Source of the DNA: Promethearchaeota archaeon
GTDB taxonomy: Archaea; Asgardarchaeota; Lokiarchaeia; Sigyniarchaeales; Promethearchaeaceae
Length of the DNA stretch: 64,000 nucleotides
Direction of reading: 5' to 3'
Assembly: GCA_016933055.1 (NCBI GenBank)
Contig: JAFGBS010000028.1
Span: 248,001 to 312,000 of the forward strand
The notes under the pieces were generated by a model, which was not told the origin of the DNA, did no database searches, and worked only from the letters and a program-made list of their open reading frames with translations. The translations under genes were made by a program, and so were the position numbers. Positions 44,636 through 54,067 of the stretch are shown here, piece by piece. Positions within the stretch are counted from its first letter, which is position 1, and each line of letters begins with the position of its first letter.

Positions 44636-45853
44636 TTAATTAATATAGATGAAATCCTTCGCGGGTGAGACCAAGAATTCGCATCCTCGTTCCGTTACAA
44701 CAACCATCTCTTCTAATGATACACTACCATGATGTTCAGTTCTTATGCTGGGTTCAAGAGTAAATATTTGACCGACTTCTATTAATTTCTTAGGGAGATC
44801 ACCATACCGTTCCCATATCGGACCTAACATCCCCCCTCCATCATGAGCCATAATTCCTACTTGGTGTCCCAAACCATGCAAATACTCTTTATATCCCCTC
44901 GAGAGTTGATAATCTCGAACTATCTTGTCAATTTTATAACCTGGAATCCCCGGCTTAATATTATCTGCAGCAAGTTGAATTCCATTGATAATTGTTTCAA
45001 GCGCGTGGTGCAATTCATTAGGGACTTCTTCCTTTTTTCCAAAAAACCACATTCTCTGGAGATCACTTGCGTATCCATGAAAGAGAATTCCGAAATCATT
45101 ATGAAGAGTACTACCCTCGGAAATAACATTTGATGTTTGTGGTAAAACGTGGCCAAATTCTTTTGGGCTAATATCTACAGCAGGATTACCGATTTGTTGC
45201 CAAGAGAACCCTAATCCTCGTTTTTGTACTTCAGCATGAAACATTTGCTGTATTTCAAATTCATTTTGACCTATTTTAAGCTGTTTCGTGATCAAGTGAT
45301 TGATCTCTTCCGTAATATCGCAAGCTTTACGGATAAGAGCTATTTCAGTTTTAGATTTATTGCTACGTATTGTGTTTACAATCTTTTGTGCACTTGTGAA
45401 GTTATTCTTATATCTTGGAATTAGTTGGTTAAGTAAAAGGAACATTCCGTGACTCAGACCATCTGCAGAAAAATCATCTAAGGAAAAATTTAAGCCGATT
45501 TTTTTTGGATTTAACTCTTTCATTTTAGCTTGTAAATGAGATTTTATTCCTTTTTCATATCCAATGACCTCATCCCAGAATCCTTTTTTTTCTTCAGCTG
45601 CAGCATCAAAATTTGCGACTAAAGCACATTTCTTTAAAGATCCATCGGATTGTATGGCAAAGATGAATGCTGATGCAAGAACAATATCACCCCCTACAAC
45701 AAATTTCATAGAACTATCGGGTGTCGTGGCGGTTTCTCGCGCAAATATTATCCAGCAATCAACACCTGCATCAACCATAATTTGAGGTAGTTTTGCGTGC
45801 TTTTCTTGAATTATCTTTAGATGTTCCTCTAATGGTGTAGTTTCTTGGTTCAT
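44636..45853 (-). CDS. M24 family metallopeptidase (Xaa-Pro aminopeptidase-like)
   Basis: 405 aa. Creatinase-type N-domain followed by the pita-bread fold. The five metal ligands are visible: the two Asp in LHNDFGILFHGYASDLQR, His in HGLGHQVGIMAHD, Glu in FTLEPSI and Glu in SLEEMVVVTE. It cleaves N-terminal residues next to proline or related dipeptides in the cytoplasm. It stands between convergent neighbours, with the flavoprotein 25 bp away. Confidence 0.92.
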   Translation of the reverse strand: MNQETTPLEEHLKIIQEKHAKLPQIMVDAGVDCWIIFARETATTPDSSMKFVVGGDIVLASAFIFAIQSDGSLKKCALVANFDAAAEEKKGFWDEVIGYEKGIKSHLQAKMKELNPKKIGLNFSLDDFSADGLSHGMFLLLNQLIPRYKNNFTSAQKIVNTIRSNKSKTEIALIRKACDITEEINHLITKQLKIGQNEFEIQQMFHAEVQKRGLGFSWQQIGNPAVDISPKEFGHVLPQTSNVISEGSTLHNDFGILFHGYASDLQRMWFFGKKEEVPNELHHALETIINGIQLAADNIKPGIPGYKIDKIVRDYQLSRGYKEYLHGLGHQVGIMAHDGGGMLGPIWERYGDLPKKLIEVGQIFTLEPSIRTEHHGSVSLEEMVVVTERGCEFLVSPAKDFIYIN

Positions 45854-45970
45854 GATTGGATTTATAGAATGAATTATTTTTAAAATGGAATAATAGTTAG
45901 CATTGAAGGCAATTTAAAACTAAATAACGAGAACAAAGTGATAATTTCGGTTATTTTTTTCATGGTGTTT

Positions 45971-47428
45971 TTATAAACTAACTTTAAATGAATGAGCATA
46001 ACTTGCTGGAAGAGAGTTTGGAATATTTACCTCAAGAGAATTTTTGTCAAATTTCCACTCCAACTCTATTTTCATACCTAGAATTTCGATCTTTTTTATT
46101 TGGTTAAATCCCAGGTTCTTCAGACGTATAGTTGTATCTTGAGGATTTCCTAACAAAATGATATAAATTGTCAATTCTTTTGAAGTAAATCTTATCGGAA
46201 TTCCACATTTCGTTTCACTTTGGGGGATTTTCCAAGGTCGAGTTTCATAAATTGCTTCTCCATTGACCTTTAACCAGTTCCCAAGTTCGAGCAACAATTT
46301 CTTTTGGAAATCGGGTATGGTTCCATCCGATTTTGGACCTACATTTATGAGGAGGTTACCATTTTTACTTACCACATCGATCAATTGATGAATCAGTTCC
46401 TTGGGGCTTAAATAATCTTTTTCTGATTCTTTTTTATTGTACCCAAATGAGCTACCCAAACCACGACAAGTTTCCCATTTGTATTTTTTGATTTCCGATT
46501 CTACTTGATATTCTGGGGTGGAGAAATCATACAAAGGAAGATAATATTCTCTGCTTTCTTGAGAATCTTTTTTATTTTTTGTAATCATACGAAATACGAT
46601 GTTGTTGATGATTTTACCAATTATTGGATGTCTTATACACCATCTAACAATAGAAGGAATCTGTGTCCAACGATTATTAATTACACCCTCAGGATTTTTG
46701 GTGTAAAAATATGCGAAAATCTTCAGTTTATTCGATTTAGCGGGATATCCAATATCATTCCAAAGGATCCACGGTTGATAGGTATCAATAAGCTCGTACC
46801 AATGATTTTCTGCATATTTTGGATATTCTGGTTGCTTTGGTTCATTATCTAGCATAGTAACAAAGTCATTGATGCTATTTTCTTCAAAAGACCAATCAAT
46901 TTTCCCCGAATAATATAATCCCATTCTTAAATTTTGCTTCTTAACCGCTTTTGTTAACTCCCATACAATATCTCGGCTAGCATGATAATTCTTCTTATAG
47001 GGATTTGGATATTTTGAAGGCCATAATGTGAATCCATCATGATGTTTAGCAACTAATACAACATATTTTGCTCCACTTTGTTTAAAAATAGATACCATTT
47101 CATCTGGATTCCATTTCCTAATTTCTTGATTAAAAATCGGGGCAAAATCTTCGTATCTAAATTCAGATCCGTATTGTTTTTGATGGTATTCATAAGTTTT
47201 TGTCTCTTTTAGTCTTAAAGAATTCTGATACCATTCTGCGTAAGGATTTCTGTAAAATTGACTTTCAATCCCGCTATCTTTTTGTATTTCATGATAATTC
47301 TTAGCACTTATTTCAGCAAATGCAGGAATGGAATATAAACCCCAATGAACGAAAATACCTAATTTCACGTCGTGATACCATTGAGGAACTTTATGTTTTC
47401 TTATGGAACGACGAGTTGGTTTAAACAT
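45971..47428 (-). CDS. Alpha-L-fucosidase (GH29)
   Basis: 485 aa. GH29 signatures are YHDVKLGIFVHWGLYSIPAF (18-37), YVVLVAKHHDGFTLWPSKY (122-140), MGLYYSGKIDWS (169-180) and YQPWILWNDIGYP (217-229), with the nucleophile Asp225 in W-N-D. A C-terminal beta-sandwich follows GNLLINVGPKSDGTIPDFQK. No signal peptide is present, so it probably acts in the cytoplasm on imported oligosaccharides. The acid/base residue cannot be assigned by eye. It diverges from the GH16-like gene and lies near MFS transporters. Confidence 0.92.
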   Translation of the reverse strand: MFKPTRRSIRKHKVPQWYHDVKLGIFVHWGLYSIPAFAEISAKNYHEIQKDSGIESQFYRNPYAEWYQNSLRLKETKTYEYHQKQYGSEFRYEDFAPIFNQEIRKWNPDEMVSIFKQSGAKYVVLVAKHHDGFTLWPSKYPNPYKKNYHASRDIVWELTKAVKKQNLRMGLYYSGKIDWSFEENSINDFVTMLDNEPKQPEYPKYAENHWYELIDTYQPWILWNDIGYPAKSNKLKIFAYFYTKNPEGVINNRWTQIPSIVRWCIRHPIIGKIINNIVFRMITKNKKDSQESREYYLPLYDFSTPEYQVESEIKKYKWETCRGLGSSFGYNKKESEKDYLSPKELIHQLIDVVSKNGNLLINVGPKSDGTIPDFQKKLLLELGNWLKVNGEAIYETRPWKIPQSETKCGIPIRFTSKELTIYIILLGNPQDTTIRLKNLGFNQIKKIEILGMKIELEWKFDKNSLEVNIPNSLPASYAHSFKVSL

Positions 47429-47590
47429 CTATCAGGATATAGATAGTAATGATGCAATTTAAGATGGTTGATACTCAGAATTCTGAGAATTTTTTCTTAA
47501 GATAAAATGTACCCCATGGTGTTTGGAATTCTTTGTCAATTATTATAATCCGCATTCATTTAATATAGATAAAATGCATAAAAAGAGGAT

Positions 47591-48472
47591 ATGGTTAGAT
47601 TTATGAGTATAAAATATCGAATTCTCAAAATCTTACACGTGATCTGCATTGTATCTCTTATCACTTATTCTCCGCAAAAATCAGAATCTGTGGTGAAATC
47701 TGGGACCAATCAAGATGGTATCTCATTTTCGGGTTATCAGTGGAATATCAAGACATCATCAAATACTCTGGTAGGACCAGGTCCTAATTATTTTAATGAT
47801 AGCATCCACCACGTGTGGGTAGATACCTATGGGTTCTTACACCTTCGTATAACTCATAATATTTATGAAGATATTTGGTATTGCGCTGAAATCTTTTCCG
47901 TGGAATCATTCGGATATGGAACATATCAATTTACACTCGCTCCAGGATTTGATTTATTAGACAAAAACGTAGTTCTTGGTCTATTCACTTATTTGGATGA
48001 TTTTAATGAAATAGACATTGAATTTGCAAAATGGGGTAATGATGAAAATGAAAATGGTCAATATGTCCTACAACCATCATGGAAAATGAATCATAAAAAG
48101 CGATTTAATTTTATTTCTAATACAGAAGATTCGATACACGGATTTAAGTGGTGCAAAAATTCTATTCGGTTTTGGTCATTAATTTCTGAAAATGAAGTCA
48201 GATGGATATATTTTGGTCCGGGCATTCCAGAACCCAGTACTGAACATGTGAATATCAACCTATGGCTAATGCAAGGATTGGCACCTTCTAATTTTTTAGA
48301 AGCTGAAGTTATAATCAAATCCTTCGAGTTTATTCCATTCGAGTGTTTGAATTGTCCGATAGGCTTCTGGTGGGTAGCATGTTTTTCAATTGTCGGATTT
48401 GTCGCAATAATCACTATCATTACGATAGTATTTTGGGACAAAAAGAGAAGAATGAAATCAAAATTACTTTAA
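47591..48472 (+). CDS. Membrane-anchored GH16-like (concanavalin fold) secreted protein
   Basis: 293 aa. An N-terminal hydrophobic segment (about 13-28) acts as signal or anchor. The jelly-roll domain has FSGYQWNIKTSSN near the start and the GH16 catalytic box FNEIDIEFAKWG (139-150, with E140, D142, E144), the form seen in beta-glucanases and related lectins. A C-terminal membrane helix (about 263-283) and basic end (KKRRMKSKLL) anchor it with the enzyme domain outside. Substrate unknown; beta-glucan, galactan or other polysaccharides are possible. Met5 is an alternative start, nearer the usual ribosome-binding distance. Confidence 0.8.
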   Translation: MVRFMSIKYRILKILHVICIVSLITYSPQKSESVVKSGTNQDGISFSGYQWNIKTSSNTLVGPGPNYFNDSIHHVWVDTYGFLHLRITHNIYEDIWYCAEIFSVESFGYGTYQFTLAPGFDLLDKNVVLGLFTYLDDFNEIDIEFAKWGNDENENGQYVLQPSWKMNHKKRFNFISNTEDSIHGFKWCKNSIRFWSLISENEVRWIYFGPGIPEPSTEHVNINLWLMQGLAPSNFLEAEVIIKSFEFIPFECLNCPIGFWWVACFSIVGFVAIITIITIVFWDKKRRMKSKLL

Positions 48473-48708
48473 TTATTTTGTCTGGATAAATTACGCTTTC
48501 CCACTATCGTAAATATGATATTTACTATATCAGCTACACCAAAAATACAAATAAAAAAAAACCCTGTCAAATTCATATTCAAATCTCATTCCATTGACCT
48601 TAAAACTGACAAAAAAATACCAATAGCTAAAAAAATATTAAATCCTAAAAATCCAATAATAGTACGCAGTTTATAGTTATATATTTTTAAACAATTAGAT
48701 AATTTGCA
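48469..48708 (-). pseudogene. Remnant of a small two-TM membrane protein, with in-frame TGA
   Basis: One minus-strand frame from 48708 reads through a hydrophobic helix (LRTIIGFLGFNIFLAIGIFL) to a TGA at 48586-48588. It then continues in the same frame with ATG at 48574-48576 into a second helix (FFFICIFGVADIVNIIFTIV) ending GKRNLSRQNN and TAA. The upstream part has no start codon after a TAA at its head. The hydrophobic pattern on both sides of the stop suggests a decayed small membrane gene. The 35-aa piece after the stop could also be an expressed one-TM peptide. Confidence 0.4.
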
Positions 48709-48756
48709 TTACTATAATTTTTGGAGAAGAATTATTGGAGAAAAAAAAATATAAAA

Positions 48757-50151
48757 TTAAGATTTGATTTTGACTTCTGGTGGTTCTTCACTTGTGGATG
48801 TGATTTCCAGTACTTCCTCGGCAAAATTTTCAGATGCTGAACCATAGTCAATAGGAGGAGTTTTCTCTCCCTCTTGTTGATATGATATTTGTCCGAATCG
48901 CTTTTTTGTCAATTTGTGCAGCAATAAGAATCCAAATACTGCCATTAAGCCGATTCCAAAGATAATATACCAAAGCACTCTTGAATCGAAAGTGTCCATT
49001 ACATAACCTGCCGCAACCACTCCGAATAGATTTGGCACTATCCACGAAAAACTACCGATTGCCATATATCTACCACGCTTATCCTCCGGTGAAAATAATC
49101 CAATAAGTGACATTTGATGAGGAGCAACCAAACATTCACCAATTGTAATTATAACCATTGCAATAAAAAACATCCAAACCTCACTTACAAATCCATACAT
49201 GCCAAATCCAATTGAATATAGTAATGTTCCTAATCCAATCATGATAAATGGCGGATATTTTCGAATTAATCGGGTTATTAACGCTTGAAATATCACAACA
49301 ATAAGTGCATTAAGGCTAATTAAATATCCAAACCATGCAGCAGGAAAATTATATTCATTCAACAAAAATACACTCAGCGTCGAGTTAAGTTGCATGCATA
49401 CTAAACTCATAAGTGCAAGAACTAAAATATAAAACATGAAAATTCCGTCACCAAAAACTTGGAAATATCCCTGCATTGTTTGTTTAAACGAGCTTTGCCT
49501 ATTCTGAGTTTGCGTAATTTCACCCTCAACTTTTGGTTTTGCTTCTGGTTTCGTTTCGGGTATTTTAATGAATACAATTATTGCTGTAATAATAGATGTA
49601 ACAGCGTCAAATATGAATAAAAGCAAGTAAGTACCGGTGGCAGTGAAGATGAAACCTCCCAAGATCGGGCCAACAAAAGCGCTTACATTGAAAGCAATCC
49701 GAAAAATTCCAAATCCTTCTGTTCTTTTTTCAGGTGGAAGAATATCTGTCATTAATGCGCCTCGTGCTGGACCACCAACTGAGCCTAAAAGGCCTGAAAG
49801 AGCTGCTAATACATAAAACCATTTTATTTCTGCTAAGAAAGGCATAAAAAGGCTGGATAAGGCACTTGATACTAGACCAAAAATTATTACAGGTTTTCGA
49901 CCGACTTTATCTGCAATAGCGCCGCCAAAAAGCCCACCAAAAATTCCCCCTATTGAAAACATCGTGAACATAAAACCTATATCTGTGAAGCTAATGGAAA
50001 ATTGTGTGTAGACAAAATAGCCAAAAAATGGCGCTAGCATATAACCACCCATTAAATCTATAAAAACTGCTAAGATTATTACCCAAAAAGCGGATGGATA
50101 ATAGGTGAGTTTTTCTTTAAGTGTTATTTTACTATTTTTTTTATTGGACAT
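48757..50151 (-). CDS. MFS transporter
   Basis: 464 aa, 12 membrane helices, with GGAIADKVGRKPVIIFGLVS as the loop 2-3 motif and SPEDKRGRYMAIGSF in loop 8-9. The long, charged N-terminus and cytoplasmic loop after TM6 (about 200-225) fit a drug/proton-antiporter-type MFS. The C-terminal tail (about 425-464) is acidic. The substrate is unknown. Upstream lies a regularly spaced set of ACAACG boxes (50180-50248), which may be its operator. Confidence 0.88.
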   Translation of the reverse strand: MSNKKNSKITLKEKLTYYPSAFWVIILAVFIDLMGGYMLAPFFGYFVYTQFSISFTDIGFMFTMFSIGGIFGGLFGGAIADKVGRKPVIIFGLVSSALSSLFMPFLAEIKWFYVLAALSGLLGSVGGPARGALMTDILPPEKRTEGFGIFRIAFNVSAFVGPILGGFIFTATGTYLLLFIFDAVTSIITAIIVFIKIPETKPEAKPKVEGEITQTQNRQSSFKQTMQGYFQVFGDGIFMFYILVLALMSLVCMQLNSTLSVFLLNEYNFPAAWFGYLISLNALIVVIFQALITRLIRKYPPFIMIGLGTLLYSIGFGMYGFVSEVWMFFIAMVIITIGECLVAPHQMSLIGLFSPEDKRGRYMAIGSFSWIVPNLFGVVAAGYVMDTFDSRVLWYIIFGIGLMAVFGFLLLHKLTKKRFGQISYQQEGEKTPPIDYGSASENFAEEVLEITSTSEEPPEVKIKS

Positions 50152-50179
50152 ATATCAAGAACCACATAAATTTCAATTA

Positions 50180-50248
50180 GTTGTTAATATACAACGTTTC
50201 ATATATAAGGTTTTCTACAACGTTGTGATGGAAATGTTGTTTACAACG
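50180..50248 (-). promoter_or_regulatory. Three ACAACG boxes at 26-bp spacing upstream of the MFS gene
   Basis: ACAACG begins at 50191, 50217 and 50243, exactly 26 bp apart (about 2.5 helical turns). Each lies in a dyad: GTTGT-6-ACAAC at 50180-50195, ACAACGTTGT at 50217-50226, and GTTGT-TT-ACAAC at 50236-50247. The group is 29-97 bp upstream of the MFS start at 50151, a place where a repressor could block transcription. No regulator gene is adjacent. Confidence 0.5.
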
Positions 50249-50384
50249 ATTATGAAAAACACAATGATCAAAACATTAAAAACAAATTAGGGCTGGATGT
50301 TATCAAATACCTATTTTTGAAGTATATGCGTGCAAATTCAAAAATATCGTATGAAACTATTCGAATTAGTTTTATAAAACATAG

Positions 50385-50725
50385 ATGACCAGATATATAA
50401 CGATAAGGAACATCATACTCGGAAAAATCGGAATAACGGTATTTAGCGTTTATTTTATCGCAATTTTTGTTGAAATTATGTTTATAATTTTCGATATTAT
50501 CCCGAGTATTGCAATCTACCAGTATGATTTCTCATTTTAGCGTTATTTTTTGTTATTTACACAATTACAGCTATTAAATATTATGAATTCTACGAGATTG
50601 CATCTAGAGTTGATTTATTATCTTTTTCAGTCATTTCTGGGATGCAACTTGTCTCTGCAGGATTTTCCATTCTTCTCCATTCACAGACCATTAAAAATTG
50701 TAATTTCATTGTTGGTTATAATTAA
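50385..50725 (+). pseudogene. Frameshifted small membrane protein gene
   Basis: From ATG 50385 the frame gives a 51-aa protein with a clear helix (GITVFSVYFIAIFVEIMFII) ending at TAG 50538-50540. Shifted by two bases, the same strand continues as ILALFFVIYTITAIKYYEFY and SVISGMQLVSAGFSILL to TAA 50723-50725. The two halves join into a protein-like chain of about 113 aa with three or more helices. This suggests a single gene broken by one frameshift near 50525-50540. The rest of the gap 50152-50953 holds only the ACAACG boxes and AT-rich DNA without a gene. Confidence 0.45.
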
Positions 50726-50953
50726 AATTCATTATAAAATGAATTAGTACTGTTATTAAATATGCAAATGGAGACATAAAGTCGTAATATCAATTCAGCA
50801 TTCAGAGTAATTTCTTTTTCAATTCAATTCAATTATAATTTTCTGTTTTTAAACCTGAAATAAAAACATGGAAACAAAACTATCGAAAAATTTATGAAAA
50901 TTAGTTGCAGTTGAACCCCTAAATTCAAATTTGGGATATGCACTATATTAACC

Positions 50954-52483
50954 ATGAGTAAAACAGAAGAATTTATCACACAAATTATAAATGGGTATCA
51001 ACCCAAGGGTGAGTATCTGATTTTAGGAGGAGCAATGCTGAATGGGGAGGCAATTCCCGATACCCATGTAAAAATACCTCTTAAAACCATGAACCGACAT
51101 GGATTAATAGCCGGAGCAACCGGCACGGGGAAAACAAAAACCCTTCAAGTCATATCAGAGCAACTTTCCGAAAAAGGTGTACCTGTTTTAGTTATGGATA
51201 TAAAAGGTGATCTGAGCGGGATTGCAAAACCTGGTGTAGAAAAATCATTCATCACGGAAAGACACGCAAAAATTAATTTACCCTATTCAGTGAAAGGTTT
51301 TCCAGTCGAATTAATGTCCCTTTCCCAGCAAGATGGTATTCGTATGCGAGCCACGGTTTCTGAATTTGGACCAGTATTATTTTCCCGAATTCTTGATTTG
51401 AACACGACTCAAGCGAGCATACTATCCACTATTTTCAAGTACTGTGATGATAATAAAATGGCACTGCTTGATTTAAAAGATATAAAAAAAGTTATTCAGT
51501 TTATTACTGATGAGGGTAAGGAAGATTTTGAGAGTGAATACGGGAAAATCTCTGCTTCTTCGACAGGGGTCATCCTTCGAAAGATTATTGAACTCGAACA
51601 ACAAGATGCTGACCTCTTTTTCGGAGAAATCTCTTTTGATATTGATGATCTTATGAGGGCTGATAGAAAGGGAAACGGTTATATTAATATTATCAGATTA
51701 GATGATATTCAAGATAAGCCTAAGCTGTTTTCAACCTTTATGTTATGTTTGTTAGCCGAAGTTTACGATCAAATGCCCGAAAAAGGAGATGCCGAAAAAC
51801 CAGAGTTGGTGATTTTCATAGATGAAGCACATCTTATATTCAAACAAGCTAGTAAAACTCTACTCGAGCAAATTGAGACTATTGTGAAACTGATCCGATC
51901 AAAAGGAGTAGGAATATTCTTTGTAACACAAAATCCTATGGATGTACCCAATAGTGTACTAGCTCAACTTGGACTAAAGGTACAGCATGCTTTGAGAGCT
52001 TTTACGGCGACCGATCGAAAAGCGATAAAACTCACTGCTGAAAATTTTCCAATATCAGATTATTACCAAACTGATGAAGTGCTTACTTCTCTTGGTACGG
52101 GAGAAGCTTTGGTAACTGCGTTAAATGAAAAAGGGAGACCAACTCCTCTTGCAGTTACAATGATTCGAGCACCAATGAGCAGAATGGATATTTTAACACC
52201 CAAAGAGCTTACTGCTATCAATACTGCCTCAGACCTTGTAAAAAAATATAATAAAACCGTTGATCGCGAAAGTGCTTATGAAATTTTAAGTAAAAAAATC
52301 GAGATTATAGAGAAAGAACAGAAAAAGGAAGTTGAAAGGAAAAAAAAAGAAACGGAAAAAAAACAAACATCAAAATCTTCATCTAACCGAAGCAGAAAAA
52401 GCACTAAATCTGTAACAAAAGTCTTAACCAGTGCCACTTTTATTAGAGGAGCATTGGGTATTTTAAAAAAAGTCATTCGTTAA
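50954..52483 (+). CDS. HerA-like/DUF853 (YjgR-type) ATPase
   Basis: 509 aa. The nucleotide-binding loop is LIAGATGTGKTKTLQVISEQ (51-70), followed by VLVMDIKGDLSGIAKPG (the DUF853 mark), VIFIDEAHLIFKQAS as Walker B and GVGIFFVTQNPMDVPNSVLA. The Lys/Ser-rich C-terminal tail (about 455-490) is variable. Family members belong to the HerA/FtsK group and are thought to act on DNA, but no biochemical role is agreed for DUF853. It stands alone; no NurA or Mre11 gene is nearby. Confidence 0.9.
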   Translation: MSKTEEFITQIINGYQPKGEYLILGGAMLNGEAIPDTHVKIPLKTMNRHGLIAGATGTGKTKTLQVISEQLSEKGVPVLVMDIKGDLSGIAKPGVEKSFITERHAKINLPYSVKGFPVELMSLSQQDGIRMRATVSEFGPVLFSRILDLNTTQASILSTIFKYCDDNKMALLDLKDIKKVIQFITDEGKEDFESEYGKISASSTGVILRKIIELEQQDADLFFGEISFDIDDLMRADRKGNGYINIIRLDDIQDKPKLFSTFMLCLLAEVYDQMPEKGDAEKPELVIFIDEAHLIFKQASKTLLEQIETIVKLIRSKGVGIFFVTQNPMDVPNSVLAQLGLKVQHALRAFTATDRKAIKLTAENFPISDYYQTDEVLTSLGTGEALVTALNEKGRPTPLAVTMIRAPMSRMDILTPKELTAINTASDLVKKYNKTVDRESAYEILSKKIEIIEKEQKKEVERKKKETEKKQTSKSSSNRSRKSTKSVTKVLTSATFIRGALGILKKVIR

Positions 52484-52511
52484 TTTTATCTTTTTTCTTC
52501 TTTTTTTATTA

Positions 52512-52625
52512 ATCAATATCTACACCACTCCTTAAGGGTTGATAACCCAAATTAACCATGTGGTTTTAGTGTAAAACTAAACCGAGCCTACGATGACCCG
52601 TATAGGGTGGGTGATAGATGTTGAT
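52512..52625. repeat. TA-flanked inverted-repeat element (MITE-like), copy B
   Basis: Left end ATCAATATCTA (52512-52522), right end TAGATGTTGAT (52615-52625), one mismatch between the arms, and TA on both outer sides. A CTTAAGG box follows the left end after 8 bp, as in copy A. Inside are small hairpins GGGTT-GAT-AACCC, a GGTTTTAG...CTAAACC stem and ACCC-GTATA-GGGT. At 114 bp it is too short to encode a protein. It begins 29 bp after the DUF853 ATPase stop. Confidence 0.55.
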
Positions 52626-52692
52626 TATAGAAAAACTGTGTTTGGAGGACGAATCAGCTTTATATGTATGAAAAATAAAAAAAGAGAAAAAT

Positions 52693-54042
52693 TTATTTCT
52701 TTTTTGCTGGACCTTTTTCTTTCAGTAAATCGAATGTATCAATAAGTTCAAGTATTCCATACACTGGGATGCCGTGATTATCTCTCTCGTTTGCGTCATT
52801 GAGGTTTCTCCAGCAGAATGGACATTCCGTAAGCATGATATCTGCTCCGACTGCTTCAGCTTCATCCAGCCGTCTAGAGGATGTATTTAAACTGAACTCA
52901 GGATATTGAGCCCTTACACCCCCCCCGGCTCCGCAACAGAAAGAGTTTTCTTTAATTCGATACATTTCGTTAAATTTGATGCCAGGAAGTGCCCGAATAA
53001 TGGTTCGGGGTATTTCAAACCAGTCATCTACTCTCTTGCTTAGTTTTCTTTTGTCAAGAAAGAGATTATCGGAACTATTGATCAATTCTCTTTTGAAATG
53101 TTCGGCGAAATGTCTTCCTGTGTGGCATGGATCATGATAAGTTACCGTTTTTCCCTTAAGCTTTGGATGTTCTTTAAACTCTAACTTTCCGTCAGTAATG
53201 AGTTGAGCTATTAGTTCCATTGCATGTTGTGTTTTAAATGTGTTTTTCTTACCCGTCCATTTAGGATAGTCAATTGTAAAGGTTCGGTAGCAACCTGCGC
53301 ATGAAAACAGAATCAGTTCGTAGTTAGCAAAAAATTTCAAGTTATCATTCATTAGGCGCTGAGCAGTGTTTGTTTTTCCAATTCGGAAGAAAGGAGATCC
53401 GCAACATACTTCTTCTGTGAGAACAGTTATATCTAATCCCAATTTTTGAAGCAGTTTAACCGTAGCACCCGCAATATTCTTCTGTCGATAAGCAGCAGTA
53501 CATCCTACGAAATAGGCGATTTTCGCATCCTTTTTGTTGAGAAGTTTTGGATCGATGCCTGCTTCTTTAACCCAATCAACACGTTCGACTTTTTTACCAC
53601 CATACGGATTGTCTTCTTTTTGGGTTATATTATCCACAAGTTCGTGTTTATCCCGAGCAGGTACTCCAGCTTCTAAAACTGCTGCGCGTAATGCTTCAAT
53701 AATGTCTACAGTGCGCACATCGTTTTCGCATTGCTCCCCACAGAGCCCACACGTTATGCATGGGTAAATCACATCTGCCACATTATCGTCAATTTCAATT
53801 TCACCTTCCAGAATGCTGCGAGCAATCCACATTTTGCCGGCATTGGCGTAAGCTTCCCACCCATATTCTAATTGTGCAGGACACGATTTTAACATACCCT
53901 CATACAGTACTCGTTCCTTTGAGAAAGAACCTTTGTGTTCTCCGACACCTTCTCTACTTGGATCACCAGAATACGCAAATACGCAGGCTTTACAGTGGAT
54001 GCAACGATATATATCAGTTTTCAATTCTTTTAGTCTTTCCAT
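52693..54042 (-). CDS. Iron-sulfur (GlcF/HdrD/LutA-type) oxidoreductase subunit
   Basis: 449 aa. Two 4Fe-4S ferredoxin-type motifs are YRCIHCKACVFAYSGDP and YPCITCGLCGEQCEND. Two CCG domains follow: FVGCTAAYRQ with EEVCCGSPFF, and CAGCYRT, YHDPCHTGRH and FCCGAGGGVRAQYPE with ECPFCW. This is the layout of glycolate-oxidase GlcF, LutA or heterodisulfide-reductase HdrD subunits. It lies 25 bp downstream of the FAD oxidase gene on the same strand and probably takes electrons from it. The acceptor is unknown. Confidence 0.92.
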   Translation of the reverse strand: MERLKELKTDIYRCIHCKACVFAYSGDPSREGVGEHKGSFSKERVLYEGMLKSCPAQLEYGWEAYANAGKMWIARSILEGEIEIDDNVADVIYPCITCGLCGEQCENDVRTVDIIEALRAAVLEAGVPARDKHELVDNITQKEDNPYGGKKVERVDWVKEAGIDPKLLNKKDAKIAYFVGCTAAYRQKNIAGATVKLLQKLGLDITVLTEEVCCGSPFFRIGKTNTAQRLMNDNLKFFANYELILFSCAGCYRTFTIDYPKWTGKKNTFKTQHAMELIAQLITDGKLEFKEHPKLKGKTVTYHDPCHTGRHFAEHFKRELINSSDNLFLDKRKLSKRVDDWFEIPRTIIRALPGIKFNEMYRIKENSFCCGAGGGVRAQYPEFSLNTSSRRLDEAEAVGADIMLTECPFCWRNLNDANERDNHGIPVYGILELIDTFDLLKEKGPAKKK

Positions 54043-54067
54043 GATCTATCAACTCCGTATGCCAATT

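Noticed and set aside
50550..50747. 65-aa open frame on the plus strand
   Set aside because: A different frame of the same DNA continues the membrane protein begun at 50385, with better composition.
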